Counted from the stretch's first letter, positions 51,043 through 59,097 are shown. The stretch is DNA of 64,000 nucleotides from Lachnospiraceae bacterium (GCA_022652545.1 JALCRM010000002.1:186001-250000), one strand, 5' to 3'. Numbers and translations are program-made. The notes: generated by a model from the sequence alone, not told the origin.

Positions 51043-51899
51043 CAGTTGTCCTTCCGGTCTGCGGGCGCGTCCGCTGACCTTTTTTTACCGGCGCGCACTT
51101 TGTCAAAACATGCCCAGACACCGGAGTACAGTATATTGCGCAGGATAGACGCATTCCTCACGATCGGGAGCAGCTCGAACGCCTTGCTGCACTCGCCCAT
51201 CATCATGGTCAGGATGCTCCGGCAGCGGTCGTCGAAACCGGGCTGCCCGGACATCGGGAGCAGTACGTTGTAGCTGCCGTTCCTGCGGTCTTTTTCAATG
51301 TCGTCGTAGGCGTCCATGAGATAGATGAATTTACCAAGGAAAAAGCCCATGCGGCGCAGAGTGCTTTCCCACTCATCCTGCTTGCAGGCGAAGATCTCCG
51401 CCATGATCCGGCCGAAACATCCGCTTGCTTCATCCAGATCCGTCGACCCTGCCTGTTCGATGTCGTGGAGCTGGTGAAGTTCCCTGACGATGACTTCTGT
51501 TTTGTCTTTCCAGAGGGCCTTTGCCTTTTCGTTCCGGCCCTTTAAGAGGCGTGCGAAGAACAGCTTTTTCAGCTTTTTCTCATCCTGCCAGTCGTCGACG
51601 CAGGACCAGTAGGAGAGGATGATGTTGATGTCTGCCGCATAGTCCGTATATTCGCTGGTCCGCACTGCGTGGCGCTCCAGCGGATGGGCGACGCACCGGC
51701 AGGTGGTGCAGGTCTCCGCAGGCTCGTAGAGGCCGGACAGCAGCATCGCAAGGAACGTCGTGTCGTAGCTCAGGGTGATCTGCCCTATTCCGCCGTACCT
51801 TTTCTTCAGTACGCGGCACAGGCCGCAGTAATAGGAGCGGTACAGATCGTATTCCCTGAATTTCAGTTCCTGCTGGTTGATCACGACATATCCGAACAT
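51042..51899 (-). CDS. DUF5685 family protein
   Basis: Function unknown. 285 residues from the ATG at 51899, with GGAGAG upstream; four residues of a longer frame have no site. MFGYVVINQQELKFREYDLY then YYCGLC is the family start. Cys motifs YCGLC (near 27), CTTCRC (near 62) and WSCVDDW suggest metal binding or redox activity, and the helical body with DDWQDEKK and DAYDDIEKD carries Asp-rich patches reminiscent of terpenoid-synthase-like all-alpha folds. It overlaps the J-domain gene by one base; the pair recurs in Clostridia, to my knowledge. Confidence 0.8.
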   Translation of the reverse strand: MFGYVVINQQELKFREYDLYRSYYCGLCRVLKKRYGGIGQITLSYDTTFLAMLLSGLYEPAETCTTCRCVAHPLERHAVRTSEYTDYAADINIILSYWSCVDDWQDEKKLKKLFFARLLKGRNEKAKALWKDKTEVIVRELHQLHDIEQAGSTDLDEASGCFGRIMAEIFACKQDEWESTLRRMGFFLGKFIYLMDAYDDIEKDRRNGSYNVLLPMSGQPGFDDRCRSILTMMMGECSKAFELLPIVRNASILRNILYSGVWACFDKVRAGKKRSADAPADRKDN

Positions 51900-51936
51900 A
51901 TTGCTCTCCATGTGGGGGATCTTTGCAAAACAGCGG

Positions 51937-52428
51937 TCAGCTCACCTTGTTGAATTCCGTCCCGCACTTCGGGCAGCGTACCACGATATGGCCCTTGCCG
52001 CGCGGGATGCGGATCTTCTGTCCGCAGCCGGGGCATTTGTATATATGGAATTCCTTCATTTGTTTTGCCTGGTCGCCGGTCTTGCGGAAACGTGCGCCAA
52101 GTCCCGAGAAAATGCCCGAAAACCAGGAGGCCGTCCTGCGGAAGAAAGGCTGCAGGCCGCGCAGACGGTAGCGGACTTTGCCGGAGAACTCCAGATAACT
52201 GCGGTTTTCGGCCTGTCTCCGTGCAATGTTGCGCGAGAAGATCCGAACATATACCAGGATGAGGAGCACAACGGAGACCAGCATGAAAATCATGTAAAGC
52301 CAGCCGCGCAGGAAGGAAGAAACCACGATGAGGATCAGGGAAACACTGGTCATGAATCCGGACAGCTGGTCTACGCCGTTTCTGCCGTACATGAACCTGG
52401 CCATATTGTAACGCATTTTATTAAACAT
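51937..52428 (-). CDS. Membrane protein with C-terminal zinc ribbon
   Basis: 163 residues from the ATG at 52428 with GGTGAC upstream. Two adjacent hydrophobic segments (about 20-65) are followed by a basic stretch and a C-terminal zinc ribbon: CPGCGQKIRIPRGKGHIVVRC, ending CPKCGTEF. The C-terminal ribbon resembles MJ0042-type zinc fingers. A longer frame to 52572 adds a hydrophobic N-terminal segment but lacks a ribosome-binding site. A minus-strand TATAAA at 52491-52486 may be its -10. First gene of the minus-strand group with DUF5685, J-domain and flavodoxin genes. Confidence 0.75.
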   Translation of the reverse strand: MFNKMRYNMARFMYGRNGVDQLSGFMTSVSLILIVVSSFLRGWLYMIFMLVSVVLLILVYVRIFSRNIARRQAENRSYLEFSGKVRYRLRGLQPFFRRTASWFSGIFSGLGARFRKTGDQAKQMKEFHIYKCPGCGQKIRIPRGKGHIVVRCPKCGTEFNKVS

Positions 52429-52617
52429 AAGGTCACCGCCTGTGTCCGGGTGCTCGAATGCTTCGGCTTTCCGGTACACTCCGATTTTATACGCTGACAG
52501 GGTAATTGCAATGAAACAGAGGAAAAAAGAAAATAAAAAAAAGATAAAAAGGCGCACCGCGGTCAAAAGCATGCCTACAGAGTACTGAATTTGTCCATAT
52601 TTTTGAACGGATATCTG

Positions 52618-52626
52618 TGGTAAACT
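52618..52626 (+). promoter_or_regulatory. Extended -10 promoter of ECF S-component gene
   Basis: TGG-TAAACT (52618-52626), about 60 bases before the ATG; no good -35 at the expected distance. No known riboswitch was recognised in the short leader. Confidence 0.4.
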
Positions 52627-52687
52627 TTCAGGCAGTCAGATGCCGCGGCAGGTGCCGCAGCAGAATATTTTATGAGGAGGTACAGAT

Positions 52688-53236
52688 ATGAGAAAATTCG
52701 GTATCAGAGAGATAGTGGCCATCGGTATCGGGACGGCGCTGTTCGTAGTACTGACGGAGGTCCAGATCCCGACAGGCATCCCGAATACGTCCCTGCAGCC
52801 CAGAATGGCAGTCCTGGGATTCCTGGCTGCAGTGTTCGGACCGTGGGTGGGAGCGATCATCGGCCTGCTCGGACATGCGCTCGGCGATGCGATCTTCTAT
52901 GGCTCCGTCTGGTGGAGCTGGGTCTTCCCGGAAGCTGTCGTGGGCATTGCGATCGGCATGTTTTCCAAGAAGTTTGCAGTCATGGAAGGCGGTTTTGACA
53001 AGAAGAACATCATCCTGTTCAACATCGTCCAGGTCATTGCGAACGCGGTAGCCTGGATCGGGCTTGCCCCTGTGCTGGACATCATTGTATATGCTGAGCC
53101 GGCCAACAAGGTATTTATCCAGGGCGTCTTTGCCTTTATCGGCGACATTGTCATTGTCGGTGTCCTTGGCTCACTGCTGCTTGTAGCGTACTCCAAGGTG
53201 GCCGGCAAGTCTTCCAGCCTCAAGAAAGAAGACTGA
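52688..53236 (+). CDS. ECF transporter S component, UPF0397 family
   Basis: Membrane substrate-binding subunit that docks on a shared EcfA-EcfT module. 182 residues with five or six hydrophobic segments. REIVAIGIGTALFVVLTEVQ, IPTGIPNT, then FYGSVWWSWVFPEAVVGIAIG are the UPF0397 signature. No ATPase or EcfT is adjacent, so it probably uses the module at 7.4-10 kb (group II arrangement). Substrate unknown; its neighbour is the cobalamin-dependent nrdJ, which makes a cobalamin precursor a guess only. A strong terminator follows. Confidence 0.85.
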   Translation: MRKFGIREIVAIGIGTALFVVLTEVQIPTGIPNTSLQPRMAVLGFLAAVFGPWVGAIIGLLGHALGDAIFYGSVWWSWVFPEAVVGIAIGMFSKKFAVMEGGFDKKNIILFNIVQVIANAVAWIGLAPVLDIIVYAEPANKVFIQGVFAFIGDIVIVGVLGSLLLVAYSKVAGKSSSLKKED

Positions 53237-53298
53237 CGGATCGGGAATACAGAGCGGAAATAGCCGGTGCTCCGCGCAGCGGGGACCGGTGCCCGGAA

Positions 53299-53340
53299 AC
53301 AAAGCGTCTTCTGCCACAGCGGCGGGAGGCGCTTTGTTTT
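53299..53340 (+). terminator. Terminator after S-component gene
   Basis: ACAAAGCGTCTTCTGCC (53299-53315) pairs with GGCGGGAGGCGCTTTGT (53321-53337), 17 pairs with three G-U, followed by TTTT. It separates the S component from nrdJ. Confidence 0.85.
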
Positions 53341-53371
53341 GCCTCTGAACGGCGGCATCTGCCTGCCACAG

Positions 53372-53419
53372 GCACCATATTTGGTATCTTTTCTTCCGTG
53401 AATGTACTAAATATGGGTG
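53372..53419 (+). promoter_or_regulatory. Pair of NrdR-like boxes upstream of nrdJ
   Basis: GCACCATATTTGGTAT (53372-53387) and GTACTAAATATGGGTG (53404-53419) each resemble the NrdR consensus ACACWATATATWGTGT (about 11 and 9 of 16 matches). Their centres are 32 bases apart, three helical turns, the spacing known for NrdR sites. The second box touches the -35 of the nrdJ promoter, consistent with repression. Confidence 0.65.
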
Positions 53420-53445
53420 ACAACTGGCGGAAATCATTGTAAAAT
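53417..53445 (+). promoter_or_regulatory. Promoter of nrdJ
   Basis: GTGACA (53417-53422), 17 bases, TAAAAT (53440-53445). A perfect palindrome GACAATTGTC (53457-53466) lies just downstream of the predicted start. Confidence 0.65.
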
Positions 53446-53492
53446 AATTTCTCGGCGACAATTGTCAGTGAAATACGGAGGGTTTAGAGAAA

Positions 53493-55820
53493 ATGAAGGA
53501 AGAAATGACGCTGGATACCTGGCTGGGGACAGAAAACAAGCTTGGCCACGATATTTTCAACGGGAAGTACAAATACGAAGGAGAGACGCTCGAACAGTCT
53601 TTTGATCGCTTCAGTGCGGGAAACAAGGATCTGCGGAAGCTGATCGTGGACAAAGTCTTCATTCCCGGAGGCCGTATCCTGGCCAATCGGGGTCTCGAAA
53701 AGACCGGGCGTAAGATCACGCTTTCCAACTGCTACGTGGTCGCGGCACCCGAAGACAACATCGAGTCCATCTTTGACTGTGCCAAGAAGCTGGCGCGCAC
53801 ATACAGCTACGGCGGCGGCTGCGGCATCGATATCACCAAGCTCTCTCCGAAGGGGGCGCGCATCAACAACGCGGCCAGGGAGACTTCCGGCGCTATCAGC
53901 TTCATGGACCTTTACGGCATGATCACCCAGCTGATCGGGCAGAACGGCCGGCGCGGCGCGCTCATGATCTCCATGTCCTGCGAACATCCCGACATCGAGG
54001 ATTTCATCAGGATCAAAACAGATCTGAACAAGGTGACCAAGGCCAACATCAGCGTACGCTTCACCAATGAGTTCATGGACGCCGTGATTGGTGACAAGCC
54101 CTTTAAGCTGCGCTATACACGCGAATCGACCGGACAGGTCATCGAAAAGACGGTCAAAGCCCGCGAGCTGTTCCGCCTGATGGCGCAGACAAACTGGGAC
54201 TATGCAGAGCCGGGTGCACTGTTCTGGGACCGCATCGAAAAATGGAACCTGCTCAGCAACACCAAGAGCTTTTCCTATGCCGGCACGAACCCCTGTGCGG
54301 AAGAGCCTCTGCCTGCGGGCGGAAGCTGCCTGCTCGGCAGCATGAACCTTTCCGCGTTCGTACGCGAACCGTTCACCGCCAAAGCAAAATTCGACTACAC
54401 GGCCTTTAAAAAGGCAGTCCGCATCTGTGTGCGCGGACTCAACGAGATCCTGGAGGAAGGGCTGGAGCTGCATCCGCTGCAGGAGCAGCGCGATTCCGTC
54501 CGCGACTGGCGGCAGATCGGTCTCGGCATCATGGGACTGGCCGATATGCTGATCATGCTCGGCATCCGCTACGGTTCCAAAAAGTCCCTGGATCTGTGTG
54601 ACAAAATAGGTTTCACGATGGCGGATACGGCCATCAATGAGTCGGCGGTGATGGCCGGGGAGTTCGGGCCTTACCCGAAGTGCGAGACGGCTTCCGTGAC
54701 CACGACGCCGTTCTTCCTTGCGAATACGACCGAAGAGACGCAGAAGCTGGTGGCGCAGAACGGCCTGCGCAATTCACAGCTGCTGACGATCGCCCCTACC
54801 GGTACGATCTCGACCATGCTTGAGATCAGCGGCGGCATCGAGCCGTTCTACAGCTATTTCTTCACGCGCAAGACGGAATCCCTGCACGGCAAGGACGTAT
54901 ACTACAAGGAATACATGCACACGGTGAAACAGTACATGGAGGCGAACGGCATCGAAGATGAGGCCAAACTGCCCGATTTCTTCGTGTCAGCGATGGAACT
55001 CAACTACAAGGACCGGATCGCGATGCAGTCGACCTGGCAGAAGCATATTGACGCTTCCATTTCCTCCACTGTCAATGTGCCGAATGAATTTACGGTGGAA
55101 GAGGTCATCGACCTCTATGTCAGGGCATACAAGGCGGGCCTCAAGGGTGTTACGCTCTACCGCGACGGCTGCGCACGCACAAGCATCCTGTCCACCAAAA
55201 AGGATGTAAAGAAGTCTTCCATTCCGAGGGCCGGTGAGGGCCTGGGCCGCGGGGAAGTCGTATCGATCTCGGAGAATGAGATCGGACTGCGCCGCAAGAT
55301 CATTTCCGGCTGCGGTTCCCTTCACGTTGCGGCTTATTTTGACCCTGAAAACGGGGCTTTGATGGAAGTCTTCCTCAACAAGGGATCAACGGGCGGCTGC
55401 ATGCAGTTCATGAACGGCCTCAGCCGGATGATCTCCACGGCAGCCCGCGCAGGCATCGACATTTACACGATCTGCGACCAGCTGAACAGCTGCGGTTCCT
55501 GCCCTTCCTATGCGATCCGCTCCGCGCAGAAGCACGACACCTCCAAGGAGGCGTGCTGCCCGATGGCGGTCGGCAACGCGCTGCTCGAGATGTATGAAGA
55601 GATGCAGGCCTATATTAAAAATGAAAAACATCCGCTGCACGGCACGACAGATAAAAAAGTGCCGGCAAAGAAGAGGGAAGAAGAGAAGTCTGATCGGGAG
55701 ATCGAGGACGAAGTGGCGGAAAAAGTGGCGGAGGGCATCTGTCCGGAGTGCGGCGAGCCTCTGTTCCACGAGGGCGGCTGCATTGTCTGCAAGAACTGCG
55801 GCTGGAGCAAATGCCTGTAA
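53493..55820 (+). CDS. nrdJ: Adenosylcobalamin-dependent ribonucleotide reductase (class II)
   Basis: Reduces ribonucleotides to deoxyribonucleotides for DNA synthesis with an adenosylcobalamin-derived thiyl radical, independent of oxygen. 775 residues. The barrel shows SYGGGCGIDITKLSPKGA, catalytic N-x-C-x-E in TNPCAEEPLPAGGSCLLGSM, and APTGTISTMLEISGGIEP. The tail has CPECGEPLFHEGGCIVCKN followed by CGWSKCL, combining a zinc-ribbon with the redox Cys pair. No ATP-cone is visible at the N terminus. Regulated by NrdR-like boxes; cofactor could come from the adenosyltransferase at 32.1 kb. Confidence 0.95.
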   Translation: MKEEMTLDTWLGTENKLGHDIFNGKYKYEGETLEQSFDRFSAGNKDLRKLIVDKVFIPGGRILANRGLEKTGRKITLSNCYVVAAPEDNIESIFDCAKKLARTYSYGGGCGIDITKLSPKGARINNAARETSGAISFMDLYGMITQLIGQNGRRGALMISMSCEHPDIEDFIRIKTDLNKVTKANISVRFTNEFMDAVIGDKPFKLRYTRESTGQVIEKTVKARELFRLMAQTNWDYAEPGALFWDRIEKWNLLSNTKSFSYAGTNPCAEEPLPAGGSCLLGSMNLSAFVREPFTAKAKFDYTAFKKAVRICVRGLNEILEEGLELHPLQEQRDSVRDWRQIGLGIMGLADMLIMLGIRYGSKKSLDLCDKIGFTMADTAINESAVMAGEFGPYPKCETASVTTTPFFLANTTEETQKLVAQNGLRNSQLLTIAPTGTISTMLEISGGIEPFYSYFFTRKTESLHGKDVYYKEYMHTVKQYMEANGIEDEAKLPDFFVSAMELNYKDRIAMQSTWQKHIDASISSTVNVPNEFTVEEVIDLYVRAYKAGLKGVTLYRDGCARTSILSTKKDVKKSSIPRAGEGLGRGEVVSISENEIGLRRKIISGCGSLHVAAYFDPENGALMEVFLNKGSTGGCMQFMNGLSRMISTAARAGIDIYTICDQLNSCGSCPSYAIRSAQKHDTSKEACCPMAVGNALLEMYEEMQAYIKNEKHPLHGTTDKKVPAKKREEEKSDREIEDEVAEKVAEGICPECGEPLFHEGGCIVCKNCGWSKCL

Positions 55821-55870
55821 GGAACAGGGCACGCGAAAGCTTCCTGTAGGGTATAAAAAGTTGAACTACA

Positions 55871-55912
55871 AGAAAATGTCTTCTGCAATGCAGAGGGCAT
55901 TTTCTTTATTTA
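55871..55912 (+). terminator. Terminator after nrdJ
   Basis: AGAAAATGTCTTCTGC (55871-55886) pairs with GCAGAGGGCATTTTCT (55890-55905), 16 pairs with two G-U, loop AAT, followed by TTATTT. Ends the nrdJ transcript before the toxin-antitoxin operon. Confidence 0.82.
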
Positions 55913-55953
55913 CGCGGGATATTTCATTTCCGCCATGTTCCACAGGCGGATGT

Positions 55954-56013
55954 TATACCCTAAAGGGTGCAATAAATAGGGGGAACCCTTGATACTATAC
56001 CCGATAGGGTGTA
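55954..56013 (+). promoter_or_regulatory. Operator array of the HipB-like repressor
   Basis: Three inverted repeats with exact 21-base spacing of their centres: ACCC-TAAA-GGGT (55957-55968), AGGG-GGAA-CCCT (55978-55989) and ACCC-GATA-GGGT (55999-56010). Sites 1 and 3 are embedded in TATACCC-N4-GGGTG. Site 3 lies between the -35 and -10 of the promoter. A degenerate fourth (TGTAGGGTATA) is at 55845-55855. HipB operators are of the similar TATCC-N8-GGATA form. Confidence 0.75.
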
Positions 56014-56017
56014 TTTT
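55989..56017 (+). promoter_or_regulatory. Promoter of hipBST-like operon
   Basis: TTGATA (55989-55994), 17 bases, TATTTT (56012-56017). The third repressor-type repeat fills the spacer. Confidence 0.6.
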
Positions 56018-56046
56018 GAAAGTAGTATTTGCGGAAGGCGTGAAAC

Positions 56047-56250
56047 ATGAATAGAATCGCAGAATTCATCAGGGACAATCGGAAAGCAGCAGGTCTGACA
56101 CAGGAGGAATTTGCCATGCGTTCCGGCCTGGGACTTCGCTTTGTGCGGGAGCTGGAGCAGGGCAAGGAAACCGTGCGGCTGGATAAAGTCAATGCTGCGC
56201 TGGCCATGTTTGATATGGAAGCCGTGCCGGGCAGAAAAGAGGATGAATGA
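56047..56250 (+). CDS. HipB-like XRE-family antitoxin/repressor
   Basis: 67-residue helix-turn-helix protein: IAEFIRDNRKAAGLTQEEFA, MRSGLGLRFVRELEQGKETV are the XRE helices, and LDKVNAALAMFDMEAVPG follows. This is the HipB/Y4mF type that binds the operon operator and the kinase. It overlaps the next gene by four bases (ATGA). It lies immediately downstream of an array of inverted repeats, consistent with autoregulation. Confidence 0.88.
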   Translation: MNRIAEFIRDNRKAAGLTQEEFAMRSGLGLRFVRELEQGKETVRLDKVNAALAMFDMEAVPGRKEDE

Positions 56251-56579
56251 TGGACACTTTCCGAACGGCTGCGGTTTATGTCCGGGATACCTTTGCCGGT
56301 AAGCTGAAAGAAACGGACGAGGGATATCTGTTTGCCTACGATAAAGATTATCTCGCCGGAAAGAATCCGCAGGCGGTTTCACTGACGCTGCCGCTGCAGG
56401 AAGAGCCCTACCGTTCCAAGACAATTTTTGCTTTTTTTGACGGCCTGATTCCGGAAGGCTGGCTGCTGGACGTTGTCAGCCGAAACTGGAAGATCGACTC
56501 AAAAGACCGTTTCGGCCTTTTGCTTGTCGCCTGCAGGGACGCTATCGGCGCGGTCAGGATTGAAGGAGAACGCGTATGA
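56247..56579 (+). CDS. HipS-like protein (HipA N-terminal subdomain as a separate gene)
   Basis: 110 residues matching only the N-terminal subdomain-1 of HipA: AAVYVRDTFAGKLKETDEGY, LAGKNPQAVSLTLPLQEEPY, FDGLIPEGWLLDVV and RFGLLLVACRDAIGAV. In the HipBST systems of E. coli O127 the equivalent piece, HipS, is the antitoxin of the HipT kinase. Overlaps hipB-like upstream and hipT-like downstream by four bases each, so the three are translationally coupled. Confidence 0.85.
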   Translation: MMDTFRTAAVYVRDTFAGKLKETDEGYLFAYDKDYLAGKNPQAVSLTLPLQEEPYRSKTIFAFFDGLIPEGWLLDVVSRNWKIDSKDRFGLLLVACRDAIGAVRIEGERV

Positions 56580-57553
56580 ACTGTCTTTGCTGCGGTAAAC
56601 CGCTGCGCCAGGCGGAGGAATCCGCAGGCTGGCACAGAAACTGTATACTGCGCTTTTTCGGCGTATCCGAAATTCCCGAAATAAGGATCGACGATCAAAC
56701 GCTGGAGCTGCTGGCGGAGGAAACCGCCGACAAGGGCTACACAATTCCCGGTGTTCAGAAAAAGCTCTCACTGCATCTTTCAAAGAGCGGAAAGACATCC
56801 CGGCTGACGTTGCTGAACTACCCTGCAGGTTATATTCTGAAGCCACAGGTGGAAGAATTCCGGGCCATGCCGGAAGCTGAACAGCTGGTGATGTGCATGG
56901 CGGACGCCGCCGGCATTGCCACGGTTCCGCATGCGCTTGTGCAAAACAACGGCACGTTTGCCTATATCACAAAGCGCGTCGACCGTGTTTTTGAAAAGGA
57001 CATGCCGGTTCAAAAACTGGCGATGGAAGATTTCTGCCAGCTCGATCTGCGGCTGACGCAGGATAAGTACAAGGGCTCCTATGAACGCTGCGCGGCGATC
57101 CTCAACCGGTATTCAGGCCGCAGCGGCCTCGACAGGACAGAGTTCTTCATGCGCGTGGTCTTTTCCTTTCTGGTTGGGAACTCTGATATGCACCTGAAGA
57201 ATTTCTCTCTGCTGGAAACCGCGGAGGCTTCCGGCGAATATGTGCTTTCTCCTGCTTACGACCTGCTGCCGGTCAATGTGCTCATGCCGGAGGATAAGGA
57301 ACAGCTTGCGCTGGCGCTGAACGGAAAGAAGACCCATATCCGCCGCAAAGACTGGTTTATATTTGCCGGGCACTGCGGCATTTCAGAAAAATCCGCAGAA
57401 AAGATGATCGCCGGCATCCTCGCCAAAAAGCCGGTTTTTATAGCCATGTGCCGGGAATCACTGCTGCCGGAGGATCTGAAGGATTCGCTTGCGGCGCTCA
57501 TGGAAGAACGGGCTGCGAGCTTGCAGGGATCCGGAACAGAAAAGCAGGAATGA
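56576..57553 (+). CDS. HipT-like Ser/Thr kinase toxin (HipA C-terminal kinase)
   Basis: 325-residue HipA-type kinase core. It begins with a Cys cluster CLCCGKPL and WHRNC that may bind zinc. The Gly-rich loop region is TIPGVQKKLSLHLSKSG (near residue 57), the ATP-binding Lys lies in YILKPQ, catalytic Asp in GNSDMHLKNFSLL near 208, and metal-binding Asp in LSPAYDLLPV. HipA kinases phosphorylate aminoacyl-tRNA synthetases (GltX; HipT acts on TrpS). The split from the N-terminal part mirrors HipBST. The target in this organism is unknown. Confidence 0.85.
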   Translation: MNCLCCGKPLRQAEESAGWHRNCILRFFGVSEIPEIRIDDQTLELLAEETADKGYTIPGVQKKLSLHLSKSGKTSRLTLLNYPAGYILKPQVEEFRAMPEAEQLVMCMADAAGIATVPHALVQNNGTFAYITKRVDRVFEKDMPVQKLAMEDFCQLDLRLTQDKYKGSYERCAAILNRYSGRSGLDRTEFFMRVVFSFLVGNSDMHLKNFSLLETAEASGEYVLSPAYDLLPVNVLMPEDKEQLALALNGKKTHIRRKDWFIFAGHCGISEKSAEKMIAGILAKKPVFIAMCRESLLPEDLKDSLAALMEERAASLQGSGTEKQE

Positions 57554-57620
57554 TCCGGAAACGGCAATTTAACTTTCATAAACTATGGATAGATGGATGT
57601 CAGACGGAAGGCGGATAAAA

Positions 57621-57953
57621 TTGATCGAATATCATGATAAAACCTATACCTGCGCGCTGGATCTGGGCTTTGAACAGATCCGCGGAAAATGGAAAGCCGT
57701 CATTCTGTGTCATCTGGACCAGGGAGCGAGGCGGTTCCTCGAGCTGCAGCGCATGACCGGCGGAATCAGCCAGAAAGTGCTGAATGAATCCCTGCATGAA
57801 ATGGAAGAGGAAGGCCTGATCTGTAAACAGGTCTATCCGGAAACACCTCCGCGCGTGGAATATTCTCTGACGGAAAAAGGGAAGCAGCTGATCCCCGCGC
57901 TGCGGATCATTGAATCCTGGACCAAAGAATATTATGACTACAGAGACTGCTGA
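57621..57953 (+). CDS. HxlR-family transcriptional regulator
   Basis: Winged helix-turn-helix regulator, often redox or aldehyde responsive. About 110 residues if begun at the TTG at 57621 (GGAAGGCGG upstream); ATG codons at 57585 and 57597 give a longer N terminus without a site. Family features: Cys near the N terminus (YTCALD), IRGKWKAVILCHLDQGARRF, GGISQKVLNESLHEMEEEGLI and the beta-wing PRVEYSLTEKGKQL. A terminator follows; the radical SAM and aldo/keto reductase genes downstream are plausible targets. Confidence 0.87.
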   Translation: MIEYHDKTYTCALDLGFEQIRGKWKAVILCHLDQGARRFLELQRMTGGISQKVLNESLHEMEEEGLICKQVYPETPPRVEYSLTEKGKQLIPALRIIESWTKEYYDYRDC

Positions 57954-57984
57954 GACGGATGCGGTGTAGGATTGCAATGCCATG

Positions 57985-58021
57985 AAGACCGGAAGACGAT
58001 TTTTTCGTTTTCCGGTCTTTT
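57985..58021 (+). terminator. Terminator after HxlR gene
   Basis: AAGACCGGAAGACG (57985-57998) pairs with CGTTTTCCGGTCTT (58006-58019) with one G-U pair, followed by TT. Strong stem, short T-run. Confidence 0.75.
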
Positions 58022-58088
58022 CTGTCTGCCGCATTTCCCACAATTCTGACCTGCAGGTGCGTGTCTTACCGAAAAGTGCGTACTTGCG

Positions 58089-58117
58089 GTCACAAAAATA
58101 CGGTGATACGGTATAAA
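58089..58117 (+). promoter_or_regulatory. Possible promoter of radical SAM gene
   Basis: GTCACA (58089-58094), 17 bases, TATAAA (58112-58117). It lies 87 bases before the ATG. Confidence 0.45.
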
Positions 58118-58203
58118 CGCAACTGAAAAACAAATTATATTCACCAATACAGAATAAATACAACAGGACGCCGGAAAAAGTCCGTGCGGGAAAGAGGCAA
58201 AAC

Positions 58204-59097
58204 ATGCATTATACGGGACCCGTTTTCAGACCGCCGTTTGAGGCCAATTCATTACTGCTGCAGGTCACCACAGGCTGCAGCCACAACAAATGCACCTTCT
58301 GCACGATGTACAGGGACACCTGTTTTCAGATCTCTCCGATGGACGAGATCGAGAGTGATCTGCAGGAGGCAAGGGACGAGTACGGACCGGTCAGCCGGAT
58401 CTTTCTCGTCAACGCGGATCCGTTCGTCCTCAGCGCTGCACAGCTGAAAGCGATCGCGGAGAAGATCAATGCGGTCTTCCCGGAGGTTGAAACGATCGCC
58501 ATGTACGCATCGGTGAAGAACATCATCGGCAAAACAGACGAAGAGCTGAAGGAACTGCGGAACCTGAAGATCAATGAACTGAATATCGGCATCGAGTCCG
58601 GCATGGACGAAGTATTAAGACACCTGAACAAGGGCTTTACCCTTGAGGAAGCCAGGACGCAGCTGAAGCGGCTGCGGAATGCGGGTATCGATTTCAGCGC
58701 CAACATCATCCTGGGTGCGGCGGGCACGGAAAAATCGTTGGAGAATGCGATCGCCGACAGCGAACTGCTGAACGAAGTCAAGCCTTACCTGATCTTCCTG
58801 GCCACCCTGCATGTCGATCCGGGCAGTCCCCTGTACGATGAAATGCAGGCGGGAACCTTCCGGGAAAACACGCTCGGGCAGAACATTACGGAGGAACTGG
58901 AACTGCTGAAGAGACTGAAGCTGGAAGGCACGGCGTTCTTCGGCCTGCATACCTCCAATGTCATCCCGGTCGCAGGCACGCTGCCGAAAGACCGGGAAAA
59001 GCTGATCCGGACCCTCGAAGACGGTATTTCCGGGATCCCGAAGAATCTATTCGATGCCAGGCCGAAGAAAGGCTATGAAGGCAGGGCGATTATCTGA
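58204..59097 (+). CDS. Radical SAM protein with CX4CX2C cluster motif
   Basis: Radical S-adenosylmethionine enzyme, 297 residues. The iron-sulfur ligands are in TTGCSHNKCTFCTMY (near residues 24-33); the spacing is C-x4-C-x2-C rather than the common C-x3-C-x2-C. The partial TIM barrel continues with NELNIGIESGMDEVLRHLNKG (GGE-like region) and FSANIILGAAGTE. The C-terminal part is short, with no extra cluster Cys. Substrate unknown; context (HxlR regulator, aldo/keto reductase) does not fix it. No ribosome-binding site of note (GGGAAAGAGGC). Confidence 0.82.
   Translation: MHYTGPVFRPPFEANSLLLQVTTGCSHNKCTFCTMYRDTCFQISPMDEIESDLQEARDEYGPVSRIFLVNADPFVLSAAQLKAIAEKINAVFPEVETIAMYASVKNIIGKTDEELKELRNLKINELNIGIESGMDEVLRHLNKGFTLEEARTQLKRLRNAGIDFSANIILGAAGTEKSLENAIADSELLNEVKPYLIFLATLHVDPGSPLYDEMQAGTFRENTLGQNITEELELLKRLKLEGTAFFGLHTSNVIPVAGTLPKDREKLIRTLEDGISGIPKNLFDARPKKGYEGRAII

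Noticed and set aside
53341-53492. Possible cobalamin riboswitch before nrdJ
   Set aside because: The conserved GCCACTG B12-box and associated stems were not found; the region is explained by NrdR-like boxes and a promoter.
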